From contig DONH01000451.1 in the NCBI GenBank assembly GCA_003509235.1, positions 1-8,511 of the forward strand: a stretch of 8,511 nt of DNA, given 5' to 3'. Each line of letters begins with the position of its first letter. Position 1 is the stretch's first letter. Under the pieces are notes generated by a model. That model saw nothing but the letters and a program-made list of their open reading frames with translations, ran no database searches and was not told where the DNA came from. Made by a program: the position numbers and the translations under genes. Shown in pieces: positions 1 through 5,765 of the stretch. Source of the DNA: Planctomycetaceae bacterium (GTDB lineage: Bacteria; Planctomycetota; Planctomycetia; Pirellulales; UBA1268).

Positions 1-141
1 CCCAAGAAGTTGGATGAGGAAGTTGCCCGCCTTCACCTGGAAAAACTCGGTGTCAAATTGACTCGGCTTACTAGTGAACAAGCTGACTACATCAATGTGC
101 CAGTTGATGGTCCATTTAAGCCAGACTATTACCGCTATTAA
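1..141 (+). CDS. ahcY: Adenosylhomocysteinase, C-terminal 46 residues (partial at left edge)
   Basis: Frame 1 is open from the first base to a TAA and gives a 46-residue tail. It contains [20 protein letters not shown] and ends [14 protein letters not shown]. The LDEEVA-LHL block and the terminal KPDxYRY are the conserved end of S-adenosyl-L-homocysteine hydrolase. The C-terminal Lys and Tyr of this tail reach into the NAD site of the neighbouring subunit in the known tetramer (family knowledge). The enzyme is cytosolic and splits S-adenosylhomocysteine into adenosine and homocysteine, which relieves inhibition of methyltransferases. The start and catalytic core lie left of the window. The gene ends at a strong intrinsic terminator, so it is not co-transcribed with parAB by default. 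Confidence 0.95.
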   Translation, partial: PKKLDEEVARLHLEKLGVKLTRLTSEQADYINVPVDGPFKPDYYRY

Positions 142-162
142 AAACCTCAAGAATACTTCCGG

Positions 163-206
163 AAAGGCTGCAGGATGTTCTACCATCCTGCAGCCTTTTT
201 TCTTTT
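163..206 (+). terminator. Intrinsic terminator of ahcY
   Basis: A perfect 12-bp stem (GGCTGCAGGATG at 166-177 with its complement at 184-195) encloses a 6-nt loop. AAA before the stem can pair with the first three T's after it. The T-rich run continues to about 206. It lies about 20 bp after the ahcY stop codon, which is the usual place for a Rho-independent terminator. Confidence 0.93.
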
Positions 207-211
207 TCTAG

Positions 212-259
212 ATATCGATTCCGATGGTGTTTCATGTGAAACACCATCGGTATCGATAT
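212..259. promoter_or_regulatory. parS: parS-like ParB site inside a 48-bp near-perfect palindrome
   Basis: The core at 228-243 reads TGTTTCATGTGAAACA, one base from the canonical 16-bp parS TGTTTCACGTGAAACA. The symmetry does not stop at the core. Positions 212-235 pair with 236-259, with mismatches only at the central pair (235/236) and at 220/251. Two cleaner parS cores lie about 750 bp and 800 bp downstream, in front of parA. The role as a ParB nucleation site is inferred from the match and from linkage to parAB. The long flanking symmetry is not needed for ParB and is unexplained. Confidence 0.8.
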
Positions 260-977
260 ACGGCACAGAATTACTCTTCGACAACTCGATGCTCAGTGTC
301 TGGTTGCGTAGCACAAAACCCATTCTGGACGTTTGCCCAAAGAGACCACGCCCTGCCAAGTCACTACACACCAACCTATTTGAAATCAAACCTGTCAACG
401 TCACTGAGGGCAGTGTCATACCGCAACAAAGAAGATAGCAATACTCGACGCCCCTCTGGCGACCAACCGAACTACCATTCATTCCGTCCTTGTCAGGCTG
501 TCAGAGCAGGTGAAACTACTCAAGCCATTTTCAAAGAACCGTTCTTCGGTGAACCAGATCACGACAGACCAAGAGAGTTCACACACTCTGGAAATTGATC
601 CATGAAGAGAATTATCCTGAGGTATTCACCTCTACGACTGATGCAATTCTTGCTAGGATGAACCGCTCCTAAAAGAACAGGGGTTACGGACAGGCGATTG
701 GTTCTTACCAGAGCTTTCGCCGTCAAAGCTTCAATGCCCGATACGCTTTAACGCTGATGTCACTACAGCCATGACAAAAAACCGTGGGCAGTCCGCTTAC
801 TTTCCTTCCTAAGGAGACCGGTACAGGATCGTCACTCAGCCCACGATTGAGAAAAGCTGCCGGCCGGCTATCTGATCTTTTGGCTTCTCCTAATCAGCGA
901 ACTTGTCATTGTTTCACTCCTTACTTCTTGATACCTGATTCAAACCCTACGCAACGTCGAGTTTCGTAAAGACAGGT
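244..977. other. Gene-free stretch between parS sites
   Basis: About 730 bp with no convincing gene. The open frames at 224-598 and 784-969 on plus, and those on minus, have no recognisable motif, no good ribosome binding site and irregular composition. The only parS-related signals are isolated half-sites, such as TGTTTCAC at 910-917 and GTGAAAC near 511-517. One TTATCCTGA near 612 is too far from a DnaA box, and no cluster of such boxes is visible, so this is not called an origin. It may be a spacer kept for partition, or a decayed gene. Confidence 0.5.
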
Positions 978-993
978 CGTTTCACGTGAAACA
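978..993. promoter_or_regulatory. parS: parS site
   Basis: CGTTTCACGTGAAACA matches canonical parS at 15 of 16 positions; only the first base differs. The central 14 bp (979-992) is a perfect palindrome. Its centre lies 47 bp from the next parS core and about 150 bp upstream of the chosen parA start. It is probably a ParB loading site, and ParB binding here could also affect transcription of parAB. Confidence 0.9.
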
Positions 994-1024
994 GATAAGA
1001 CTGGTAGTCTGCGCAAATTTCGTC

Positions 1025-1040
1025 GGTTTCACGTGAAACA
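1025..1040. promoter_or_regulatory. parS: parS site next to parA
   Basis: GGTTTCACGTGAAACA has one mismatch to canonical parS at its outermost base. Its inner 14 bp (1026-1039) is a perfect palindrome identical to the one at 979-992. It lies 98 bp before the chosen parA start, where a bound ParB could lower parAB transcription; that regulatory effect is inferred. Confidence 0.9.
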
Positions 1041-1138
1041 CCGCCCACGGAAGTCCGATGATGACGAACCCACCGGTTCGTGCCGATACACCGAAAGCAC
1101 GTGTTGTGCGTTGCGAAATCATTTGTAGGAATACGCGG

Positions 1139-1885
1139 ATGGGCCGGATTGTGTGTGTAGCGAATCAAAAGGGTGGCGTCGGGAAGACAACGACTGCTTC
1201 AAACGTAGCAGCCGGACTTGCCAAGGCGGGTATGCAGACACTGCTGGTTGATCTCGATCCCCAGTGCAATGCAACGACTGGACTTGGTGGTGTTCCAGCA
1301 AAGACACACCCGCTGGTATCAGAGGCAGCTCTTGGCGAAAACGTTGTGAGTACAGCAGTCACAAACCTGTCGCTCCTTCCAGGCAGTCGGAGTGTTCGTG
1401 ATGTGGAGCGGATTGCGGAACAGGCACGAGCTGGATCAATGGTTCTCTCGAATCATCTTTCATGTGGACTGAATGCATGGGACTACTGTCTCATTGACTG
1501 CCCCCCTTCATTGGGGGAACTCACTCGTACAGCACTTACCGGTTCAACTGAAGTGCTCATGCCTATCCAATGTGAGTATTTCGCACTTGAGGGACTGACG
1601 CAGATGATTGAGGTAATTCGAGACGTTATGGCCGATCAGCCTGGCCGGCTTTCCTTTAGTGGCATTGTGCTGACGATGCATGACGCCAACCTGGAACTGA
1701 CCACTGAGGTTGAGCGAGAAGTTCGAGATTTTTTTGGTGAGATTGTTTTTGACACAGTCATCCCACGGGATGTCACTGTATCGGAAGCACCGAGTCACGC
1801 GTTGAGCGTACTCGACTACGCACCACGCTCTTTGGGAGCACGGGCCTATACAGAATTGTGCATGGAGGTACGCGACTGTGAGTAA
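1139..1885 (+). CDS. parA: Chromosome-partitioning ATPase ParA (Soj family)
   Basis: The 248-residue cytosolic ATPase dimerises on ATP, binds DNA non-specifically and works with ParB-parS to move the origin region apart. The deviant Walker A motif KGGVGKTT is at residues 11-18 with its signature lysine, the A' region VDLDPQCNAT at 37-46, and Walker B CLIDCPPS at 117-124. The conserved IPRDVTVSEAPSH is at 208-220. I chose the ATG at 1139 because family members begin a few residues before Walker A and AGGA lies 8 bp upstream. An in-frame ATG at 1058, also with a GGAAG upstream, would add 27 residues of unconserved sequence; this alternative cannot be excluded. It overlaps parB by 8 bp, so the pair is an operon. 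Length is normal for the small chromosomal ParA type. Confidence 0.95.
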   Translation: MGRIVCVANQKGGVGKTTTASNVAAGLAKAGMQTLLVDLDPQCNATTGLGGVPAKTHPLVSEAALGENVVSTAVTNLSLLPGSRSVRDVERIAEQARAGSMVLSNHLSCGLNAWDYCLIDCPPSLGELTRTALTGSTEVLMPIQCEYFALEGLTQMIEVIRDVMADQPGRLSFSGIVLTMHDANLELTTEVEREVRDFFGEIVFDTVIPRDVTVSEAPSHALSVLDYAPRSLGARAYTELCMEVRDCE

Positions 1886-2921
1886 AGAACGACGGCTTGG
1901 GCGGGGTCTGGAAGCACTTCTGGGCAGAGCTGGAATGGATCAGTCGGTACCACCAACTGACGGTACAGGAGCATTGGCTAGCGAGCCAGAAACCCCTGAT
2001 CGGTCACGATCAGCAGCTGCACAACTCATCCTACATAAGGCTGAAGACCTCGAACAAGCTGCCGCTGAACTTCCTGCGAGTGAAATTTTAACTGCTTCCA
2101 TTGATCCAAATCCTTGGCAACCTCGCAGTGAAATGTCAGCAGATGATCTCATTGATCTAGCAAGTAGCCTTGAAGAGCATGGACTGGTTCAGCCTATTGT
2201 TGTGCGATCGAAAAATGATCGATATCAATTGATCGCTGGCCAGCGCCGTTTGGCAGCAGCACGTCGCTTGGGTTGGGAAAAAGTTCCGGTGCGTTTGCTC
2301 GAAGTTAACGACCGGCAGATGTCCGAGATTGCAATCGTAGAAAACCTCCAGCGTCGTGATCTTGACCCTCTTGAAAAGGCAACTAGCTTTAAGCAATACC
2401 TCTCTACATGGGGTGGCACCCAAGAGGAACTCGCGAAAAGGCTGTCGGTCGATCGTTCGACGGTCGCCAACTTAATTCGTTTGCTGGAATTACCAGAAGT
2501 TGTTCAACAGAAACTTCGTGCCGGTAAAATTTCAATGGGCCATGCCAGAGCCCTTTTGCCTTTGGGTGATGAACACGAACAGGTGACGCTTGCTGAAAAA
2601 GTTGTAACGCAAGGGCTCTCTGTTCGTGCTGTTGAAAGCGAAATTCAGGAAATACTCCGGGCTGATGAAGTTGAAGAGATCACGGGTTCTTCAACTGCTG
2701 TGCATGATCCACAAGCTTCTGGAAGTACAGCATCGAAAAGGAAGCCAGGGCGTCCAGCTTCACGCCGTTCGAGCCAAATTGTCTCACTTGAAAATGAACT
2801 TCGAAGGGCTGTTGGCACTAAAGTCGTGATTCACGCAAACAGTAAAGGAGCAGGAAGAATTGTCATCCCATTTGGCAGTCCAGAGGAATTCGAACGCCTG
2901 CTGGAGTTCCTCAAAGACTAA
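1878..2921 (+). CDS. parB: Chromosome-partitioning protein ParB (Spo0J family)
   Basis: 347 residues. The N-terminal RRLGRGLEALLGR (5-17) is the ParA-stimulating peptide. The ParB/Srx nuclease-like domain follows at about 68-160, with the CTP-pocket motif as GQRR (121-124, commonly GERR) and ENLQRRDLDPLEKA (155-168). The helix-turn-helix that reads parS is near TQEELAKRLSVDRSTVANLI (181-200). Residues about 285-300 form a basic linker, KRKPGRPASRR, and the C-terminal dimerisation segment is about 303-347, with GRIVIPFGSPEEFERLLEFL. The start is GTG at 1878, supported by GGAGG at 1864-1868 and overlap with the parA end. The protein should load on the nearby parS sites, clamp DNA with CTP and spread. 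No clear intrinsic terminator follows before tRNA-Pro. Confidence 0.96.
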   Translation: MSKERRLGRGLEALLGRAGMDQSVPPTDGTGALASEPETPDRSRSAAAQLILHKAEDLEQAAAELPASEILTASIDPNPWQPRSEMSADDLIDLASSLEEHGLVQPIVVRSKNDRYQLIAGQRRLAAARRLGWEKVPVRLLEVNDRQMSEIAIVENLQRRDLDPLEKATSFKQYLSTWGGTQEELAKRLSVDRSTVANLIRLLELPEVVQQKLRAGKISMGHARALLPLGDEHEQVTLAEKVVTQGLSVRAVESEIQEILRADEVEEITGSSTAVHDPQASGSTASKRKPGRPASRRSSQIVSLENELRRAVGTKVVIHANSKGAGRIVIPFGSPEEFERLLEFLKD

Positions 2922-2978
2922 AAAACTGCCTTGTTCCGGGGATTTCTGCTTACTACTCTGCCTTTTATCAGTCTTGGC

Positions 2979-2984
2979 TATACT
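2979..2984 (+). promoter_or_regulatory. Possible -10 element for tRNA-Pro
   Basis: TATACT lies about 39 bp before the mature tRNA 5' end, which would give a transcript leader of roughly 30 nt. No clear TTGACA-like -35 box sits at the right spacing, so this is only a candidate. Confidence 0.35.
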
Positions 2985-3022
2985 CTGAGACTTCTTCGGT
3001 GGATTCTAATAGAAACCACATT

Positions 3023-3096
3023 CGGGGCGTAGCTCAGCCTGGTAGAGCGCTTGGTTTGGGACCAAGAGGTCGCATGTTCGAATCATGTCGCCCCGA
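3023..3096 (+). tRNA. tRNA-Pro (anticodon UGG)
   Basis: All four arms fold. The acceptor CGGGGCG pairs perfectly with CGCCCCG (3089-3095), and the discriminator base is A3096. The D arm contains AGCTCAGCCTGGTAGAGC. The anticodon stem CTTGG/CCAAG frames the loop TTTGGGA, which gives anticodon TGG. The T arm is GCATG-TTCGAAT-CATGT with one G-T pair. The CCA end is not encoded. The 74-nt length is normal. UGG reads proline codons, mainly CCA and CCG and probably others by wobble. No copy of its 3' end was found further right in the window. Confidence 0.97.
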
Positions 3097-3147
3097 CTGT
3101 TTATCAGAAACGCAGAAAGACTCTACAAACTAATTACAGACCTGTAC

Positions 3148-3240
3148 CGATCGCCTGTTGCGATCGTGCCACTTCGGATCATGGTTGTCCGATTTAATCG
3201 GGTACACCTTCCAAACTGTACCCGATAGATCATTCGATCT
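3148..3240. other. Run of three hairpins behind tRNA-Pro
   Basis: Three stems follow one another in 93 bp. CGATCGC pairs with GCGATCG (3148-3154 and 3160-3166, 5-nt loop). ATCGGGTAC pairs with GTACCCGAT (3197-3205 and 3218-3226, 12-nt loop). AGATC pairs with GATCT (3227-3231 and 3236-3240). All three are perfect. A further short CGGA/TCCG pairing lies between the first two. None ends in a T run, so they are poor intrinsic terminators. They could belong to a structured RNA, a repeat element or the processed tail of the tRNA transcript. No known RNA family was recognised. Confidence 0.45.
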
Positions 3241-3839
3241 AGGAGGTACGACGAGGTGGAGACGATCTAGCAAGGCATTCCCCCCCACCGACAAGTAAGA
3301 AAACGAGGGGTAACCGATGGTGCGCTGGCTCAACGCATTAGGAACAGACAGAACCTCAGCCGTCGTAAAGTCGTGAAGCGAAATAGTACGCACCAATTCC
3401 CAGCCATGACGTCACCACTATCGAAGCCAAAACAAAATTCAGATCCATCGGTTCAATCTCCCTCAATGAATCCTAGACCTACCCCAATCCAAAAGCCAAT
3501 AACCACACCAACACCAGAACTGTCCGCATACCAACACAAGTGGCACGTGAACATCATTTGATGTGGGACTATATCAAATGCAGATCAGACAGTTGTGATT
3601 CAACCTGCAGTGCGACAAAGGGGTAGCGGGTGGCTGGCTTAAAAGACCGGATTCGACCCTGAATCTCGGTCGTACCGGCTTGAATTAATTCGCAATATTT
3701 TTATAGGGGGGTCTGTTTGCTTTCAGGCAGACCGATTCACAGCCAAGCTAATTACAGGTGACTTTGAAGACGGTGCCTTGCCTTGGTGAGTTTCAGCTTC
3801 ACTCAAGGCTTAGAAACACAAACCAGCAGTAGCTCAATT
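3241..3839. other. Gene-free stretch downstream of tRNA-Pro
   Basis: About 600 bp without a supportable gene. From about 3420 to 3540 the plus strand is rich in A and C and poor in G; its GTG-started open frame (3373-3561) would encode a low-complexity Pro/Thr/Ser/Gln peptide without any motif. Two more hairpins occur: GACCGGATTC paired with GAATC-T-CGGTC (3645-3671, one bulged T) and GGTCTG/CAGACC (3710-3733). An AT-rich segment lies at about 3683-3704. Confidence 0.5.
3780..3809 (-). terminator. Possible transcription-end hairpin after the LEPR-type gene
   Basis: On the minus strand GCCTTG, a bulged A and GTGA pair with TCAC and CAAGGC around a 9-nt loop: ten base pairs with one bulge. It begins 31 bp after the stop codon of the gene at 3840. 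There is no U tract behind it, so it may only be a 3' stabilising structure. Confidence 0.35.
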
Positions 3840-4480
3840 TCAGTAAGAATTAAATCTTGCTTCAATTATGGCTCGTCCCTCATGCGCGCCTTGTAAAATA
3901 ATTTGCCTAATTTGTACACCCTGTGGTCCATAATGATGAGCGTTATTCACACGTTGTTCTAAGTATCTTACGAATAAGTCATCACTGGGAGGATTACTAG
4001 CAATAAATGCACGAATACCCGTACGCATAGCTTCTCTTAACATAACAGCATGTTCACGGTCGCCTGAAAGTGCTGAAAGTAAAAATTGATATTCATGTGC
4101 CTCAAAAGTCTTAATCATTCTAGCAGATTCACGGTTAAGTTTCTCTATCCTCGAAGTTTCCTCCGCGCCCATTCCCCCAAACATTGCATCTCTGTTAGCA
4201 ACGGATGAAGTAGTAATGTTTTTACTAGTAAGAGGAACGTCTTGAACAGGTGTAGCTTGAACAGGTGCAGCATCTTCGATGACGCATACTTCGGCACTTG
4301 CACATTGATAGTCGGTTTGACTAACTGGAGCATCATCAAGAGAAACTATTGGCTCTATAGAAGAGACAGAGAACATTGCTCTAGGTTCAAGTTGTTCGCT
4401 GTTAAGATTTTGACTTGTTGACTTGCGTCGGGTTCTCTTGGTTTTGATGGTGCTCCTGGCTTTCTTTTAGTAAGTAGCAT
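3840..4480 (-). CDS. LEPR-XLL-type small protein of unknown function, frame broken near its start
   Basis: The uninterrupted ATG-started part is 178 residues (4376 down to 3840). The same frame stays open upstream to a TAA at 4467-4469 and reads a basic stretch (KTRRKS) followed by NSEQLEPRAMFS. This is the pattern of the planctomycete LEPR-XLL N-terminal signal, a basic region followed by LEPRxxL/F-S. That extension has no ATG, GTG or TTG. An ATG at 4480-4478 starts MLLTKRK, which joins perfectly if one base is restored within the AAAAGAAAGCC run (minus strand, about 4458-4470). The repaired protein would have 213 residues. The rest has an acidic Thr/Ala/Val-rich region, then a probably helical part with IEKLNRESARMIKTFEAHEY and a tail ending GRAIIEARFNSY. 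No domain was recognised. Export to the cell envelope is inferred from LEPR-type relatives. If the break is real, translation must use the internal ATG or fail. Confidence 0.65.
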
Positions 4481-4529
4481 TTCGTAATGCTTATGCGATA
4501 CATACGCACGCTGTACCAAAAGGTTCTGT

Positions 4530-4546
4530 AAGCAAAAAAGTACCTT
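4530..4546. other. AT hairpin upstream of the LEPR-type gene
   Basis: AAAAAAG pairs with CTTTTTT around a 3-nt TAC loop, in the region that would hold the promoter of the minus-strand gene. It could be a weak two-way terminator or chance homopolymer pairing. Confidence 0.3.
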
Positions 4547-4578
4547 TTTTTCAGTGTTGACCGTAGTGCACCGGGAAT

Positions 4579-4627
4579 CCTGAGGGGGCCGTTCGCCTCC
4601 AGGCCGACAGGACCGCGAAACCTCAGG
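4579..4627. other. GC-rich hairpin of unknown role
   Basis: CCTGAGG (4579-4585) pairs perfectly with CCTCAGG (4621-4627). The enclosed 35 nt contains GGCC/GGCC (4587-4590 and 4602-4605), able to form an inner stem. The segment is clearly more GC-rich than the AT-rich sequence on its left. A further perfect small hairpin, AATAAC-TCA-GTTATT, lies at 4643-4657. I compared this mentally with common riboswitch and small RNA signatures and recognised none. Confidence 0.35.
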
Positions 4628-4670
4628 CTAGGACAGCCGTGTAATAACTCAGTTATTTGAAGGGGGTTAT

Positions 4671-4780
4671 GTGGCACGCCGTCGCGTTAATCGATCTGCG
4701 TCCTGTTCGGCAAAGTGAAGCACAAGAAGTCGCCTGAATTCATTGAAGACTTAAAACTGCTTCATCCTGAATGCTTTTGA
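4671..4780 (+). pseudogene. Possible broken small gene
   Basis: A GTG at 4671 with an excellent AGGGGG four bases upstream starts MARRRVNRSASCSAK and stops at 4716-4718. A second frame is open across the break and continues KHKKSPEFIEDLKLLHPECF, ending at TGA 4778-4780. The two frames meet at GTGA (4715-4718). Either this is one small gene with a frame break, two overlapping mini-ORFs, or chance. The right end overlaps the last bases of the minus-strand gene at 4762, which argues against both being intact. No family was identified. Confidence 0.25.
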
Positions 4781-5043
4781 GAATCGCTATTCAAAAGTTC
4801 TAAGCTAAAAAAATTCAGAATATCGCCGTTACCATTCCATACAGCCATGCAGCTTTCATGGATAATATCGAAGTCATCTAGGTAGCCTAAAACGCCGAGC
4901 GTCAAAGCATTCTCAACCTTCACTGGCTTAGAACAAATAGAGCAGTGGCGATTGAATTTAATTGTCGCTGCAAATGTAAAGAGTGACATCACAAAGCACG
5001 CCAGCAATATTCTCCGCCTTGCCGCATTTGAAACTGAAGACAT
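4762..5043 (-). CDS. Small membrane-anchored protein with a possible zinc site, unknown function
   Basis: 93 residues. A hydrophobic segment at about 12-28 (ILLACFVMSLFTFAATI) after an Arg-rich start suggests one N-terminal membrane helix or an uncleaved signal. A C-x2-C pair at 34/37 (CSIC) and H-x2-C at 62/65 (HESC) could hold one zinc ion in a treble-clef-like or LIM-like arrangement. The start follows the stop of the upstream gene by 2 bp, and GAGGAGAGG precedes it on the minus strand, so the two are very likely translated from one message. The molecular role is unknown; its partner in the operon is also a small Cys-pair protein, so a shared complex is possible. Confidence 0.6.
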   Translation of the reverse strand: MSSVSNAARRRILLACFVMSLFTFAATIKFNRHCSICSKPVKVENALTLGVLGYLDDFDIIHESCMAVWNGNGDILNFFSLELLNSDSQKHSG

Positions 5044-5045
5044 CC

Positions 5046-5237
5046 CTACCTCTCCTCATTGATATCAAAATCAAGTTTGCAGTCCTTCAACGCCTTGTCG
5101 CATACAAGGCAGATTGGCAATGAAATCGCTTCTGCTTCATCGATGAACATGAAATCGCAGCGGCACGCAACGCACGTTGCCTCAATCAGTTCGTGTTGGT
5201 CGTCTTCGCCAAAAGTGAAAAGCGGTTCGTGTTTCAT
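5046..5237 (-). CDS. Small zinc-ribbon-like protein, unknown function
   Basis: 63 residues from the ATG at 5237. Two CxxC pairs, CVAC at 22-25 and CLVC at 43-46, 17 residues apart, give the C-x2-C-x17-C-x2-C spacing expected of a zinc ribbon. The surrounding sequence is acidic. I chose this ATG because AGGGAC lies just upstream. A GTG at 5294 or ATG at 5282 in the same frame would add a hydrophobic and then basic/polar N-terminus ending REQPPNHRDY. First gene of a two-gene minus-strand operon with the gene at 4762. No signal peptide with the short start, so cytosolic in that form. Function unknown. Confidence 0.6.
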   Translation of the reverse strand: MKHEPLFTFGEDDQHELIEATCVACRCDFMFIDEAEAISLPICLVCDKALKDCKLDFDINEER

Positions 5238-5411
5238 ATAGTCCCTGTGGTTTGGCGGCTGTTCCCGTCCCAATGACACCATTACGACCAGCACGGCAGG
5301 CAGTTCGCGGACGCCCGGCCATAGCCAAAAGACGCAGTAGCGGCAGGCGTATTTGACGCTTGCGGGTGTGGGGTATTGGTGGCTAATGATCCAGAAAACG
5401 AAAGAAAGAAA
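5238..5411. other. Intergenic segment with a start-less open frame on the minus strand
   Basis: No plus-strand gene was recognised. On the minus strand the frame of the zinc-ribbon gene stays open upstream to a TAA near 5430 and reads protein-like sequence such as PTPASVKYACRYCVFWLWPG, yet no ATG, GTG or TTG occurs before the GTG at 5294. TTTGGC near 5250 and GCCAAA near 5325 form a distant inverted repeat. It may be the remains of a longer protein, a repeated intergenic element or chance. Confidence 0.35.
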
Positions 5412-5662
5412 ATGCGTACAATACTGCCATTAAAACCCTCGCCCTTTTCTGTCTACTAGCACTACCCGCTCTCGCCGCTGACACAACAATCGTTGGCAAA
5501 GTGGTTGGCGTTCATGTTGGCGAAGGGGTTGAATACGACTATATCCAACGACTATGGATGATAAATCGGCTGGGTCAAAGAAATGGTGATGTGCGATATT
5601 TAGGCCTAACTTATCCTGTTGTCTATAAGGCAGTGTTGAAGCATTTTGGTCTATGTTTCTAG
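5412..5662 (+). pseudogene. Signal-peptide fragment resembling the start of a secreted thermonuclease-like protein
   Basis: The frame from 5420 to the TAG at 5660-5662 begins with a clear signal peptide, TLALFCLLALPALAA, followed by DTTIVGKVVGVHVGEGV. This resembles the first strand of staphylococcal-nuclease-fold proteins, where GKVVxVxDGDTI is typical; here the acidic DGD is replaced by VGE. After that the sequence no longer resembles the family and ends at about 80 residues, half the normal length. That frame has no start codon. The ATG at 5412, preceded by a purine-rich AAGAAAG, opens MRTIL in another frame and stops after 15 codons, so one base change would be needed to join them. Most likely a decayed gene; the nuclease assignment rests on a short match. 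Confidence 0.4.
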
Positions 5663-5765
5663 GGCCTGACAGACTTGAAGAAAGTTTATTTCGGAGGGTA
5701 TGCGAAGCTGTGGCAGCGAGCTAGATTTTCGGCAGACACCCCAAAAGTAAAGTGAGGCGCGATTC
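5663..5765. other. Short gap before the phosphoesterase gene
   Basis: A 16-codon ORF (5700-5750, MRSCGSELDFRQTPQK) sits behind a strong GGAGGGT. It could be an upstream leader peptide or chance. No convincing promoter hexamers were found. Confidence 0.25.

Noticed and set aside
224..598. Plus-strand 124-codon open frame overlapping the palindromic parS
   Set aside because: It starts inside the palindrome, has no ribosome binding site and its translation has no domain-like pattern.
600..625. TTATCCTGA as a DnaA box and a replication origin next to parAB
   Set aside because: Only one poor match and no cluster or AT-rich unwinding element was seen.
1058..1138. Longer ParA start at the ATG at 1058
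   Set aside because: The extra 27 residues are unlike ParA and the Walker A motif already sits at the normal distance from the 1139 start; kept as an alternative only.
3023..3096. tRNA-Pro as an attachment site of an integrated island
   Set aside because: No repeat of the tRNA 3' end and no integrase gene were found in the window.
3130..3396. Minus-strand 88-codon open frame
   Set aside because: It runs across the hairpin cluster and has no motif or good start context.
3373..3561. Proline/threonine-rich 62-codon plus-strand open frame
   Set aside because: A GTG start without a clear ribosome site and low-complexity A/C-rich DNA explain it without a gene.
5238..5400. Integron attC site
   Set aside because: No paired RYYYAAC/GTTRRRY core sites could be found and there is no integrase.
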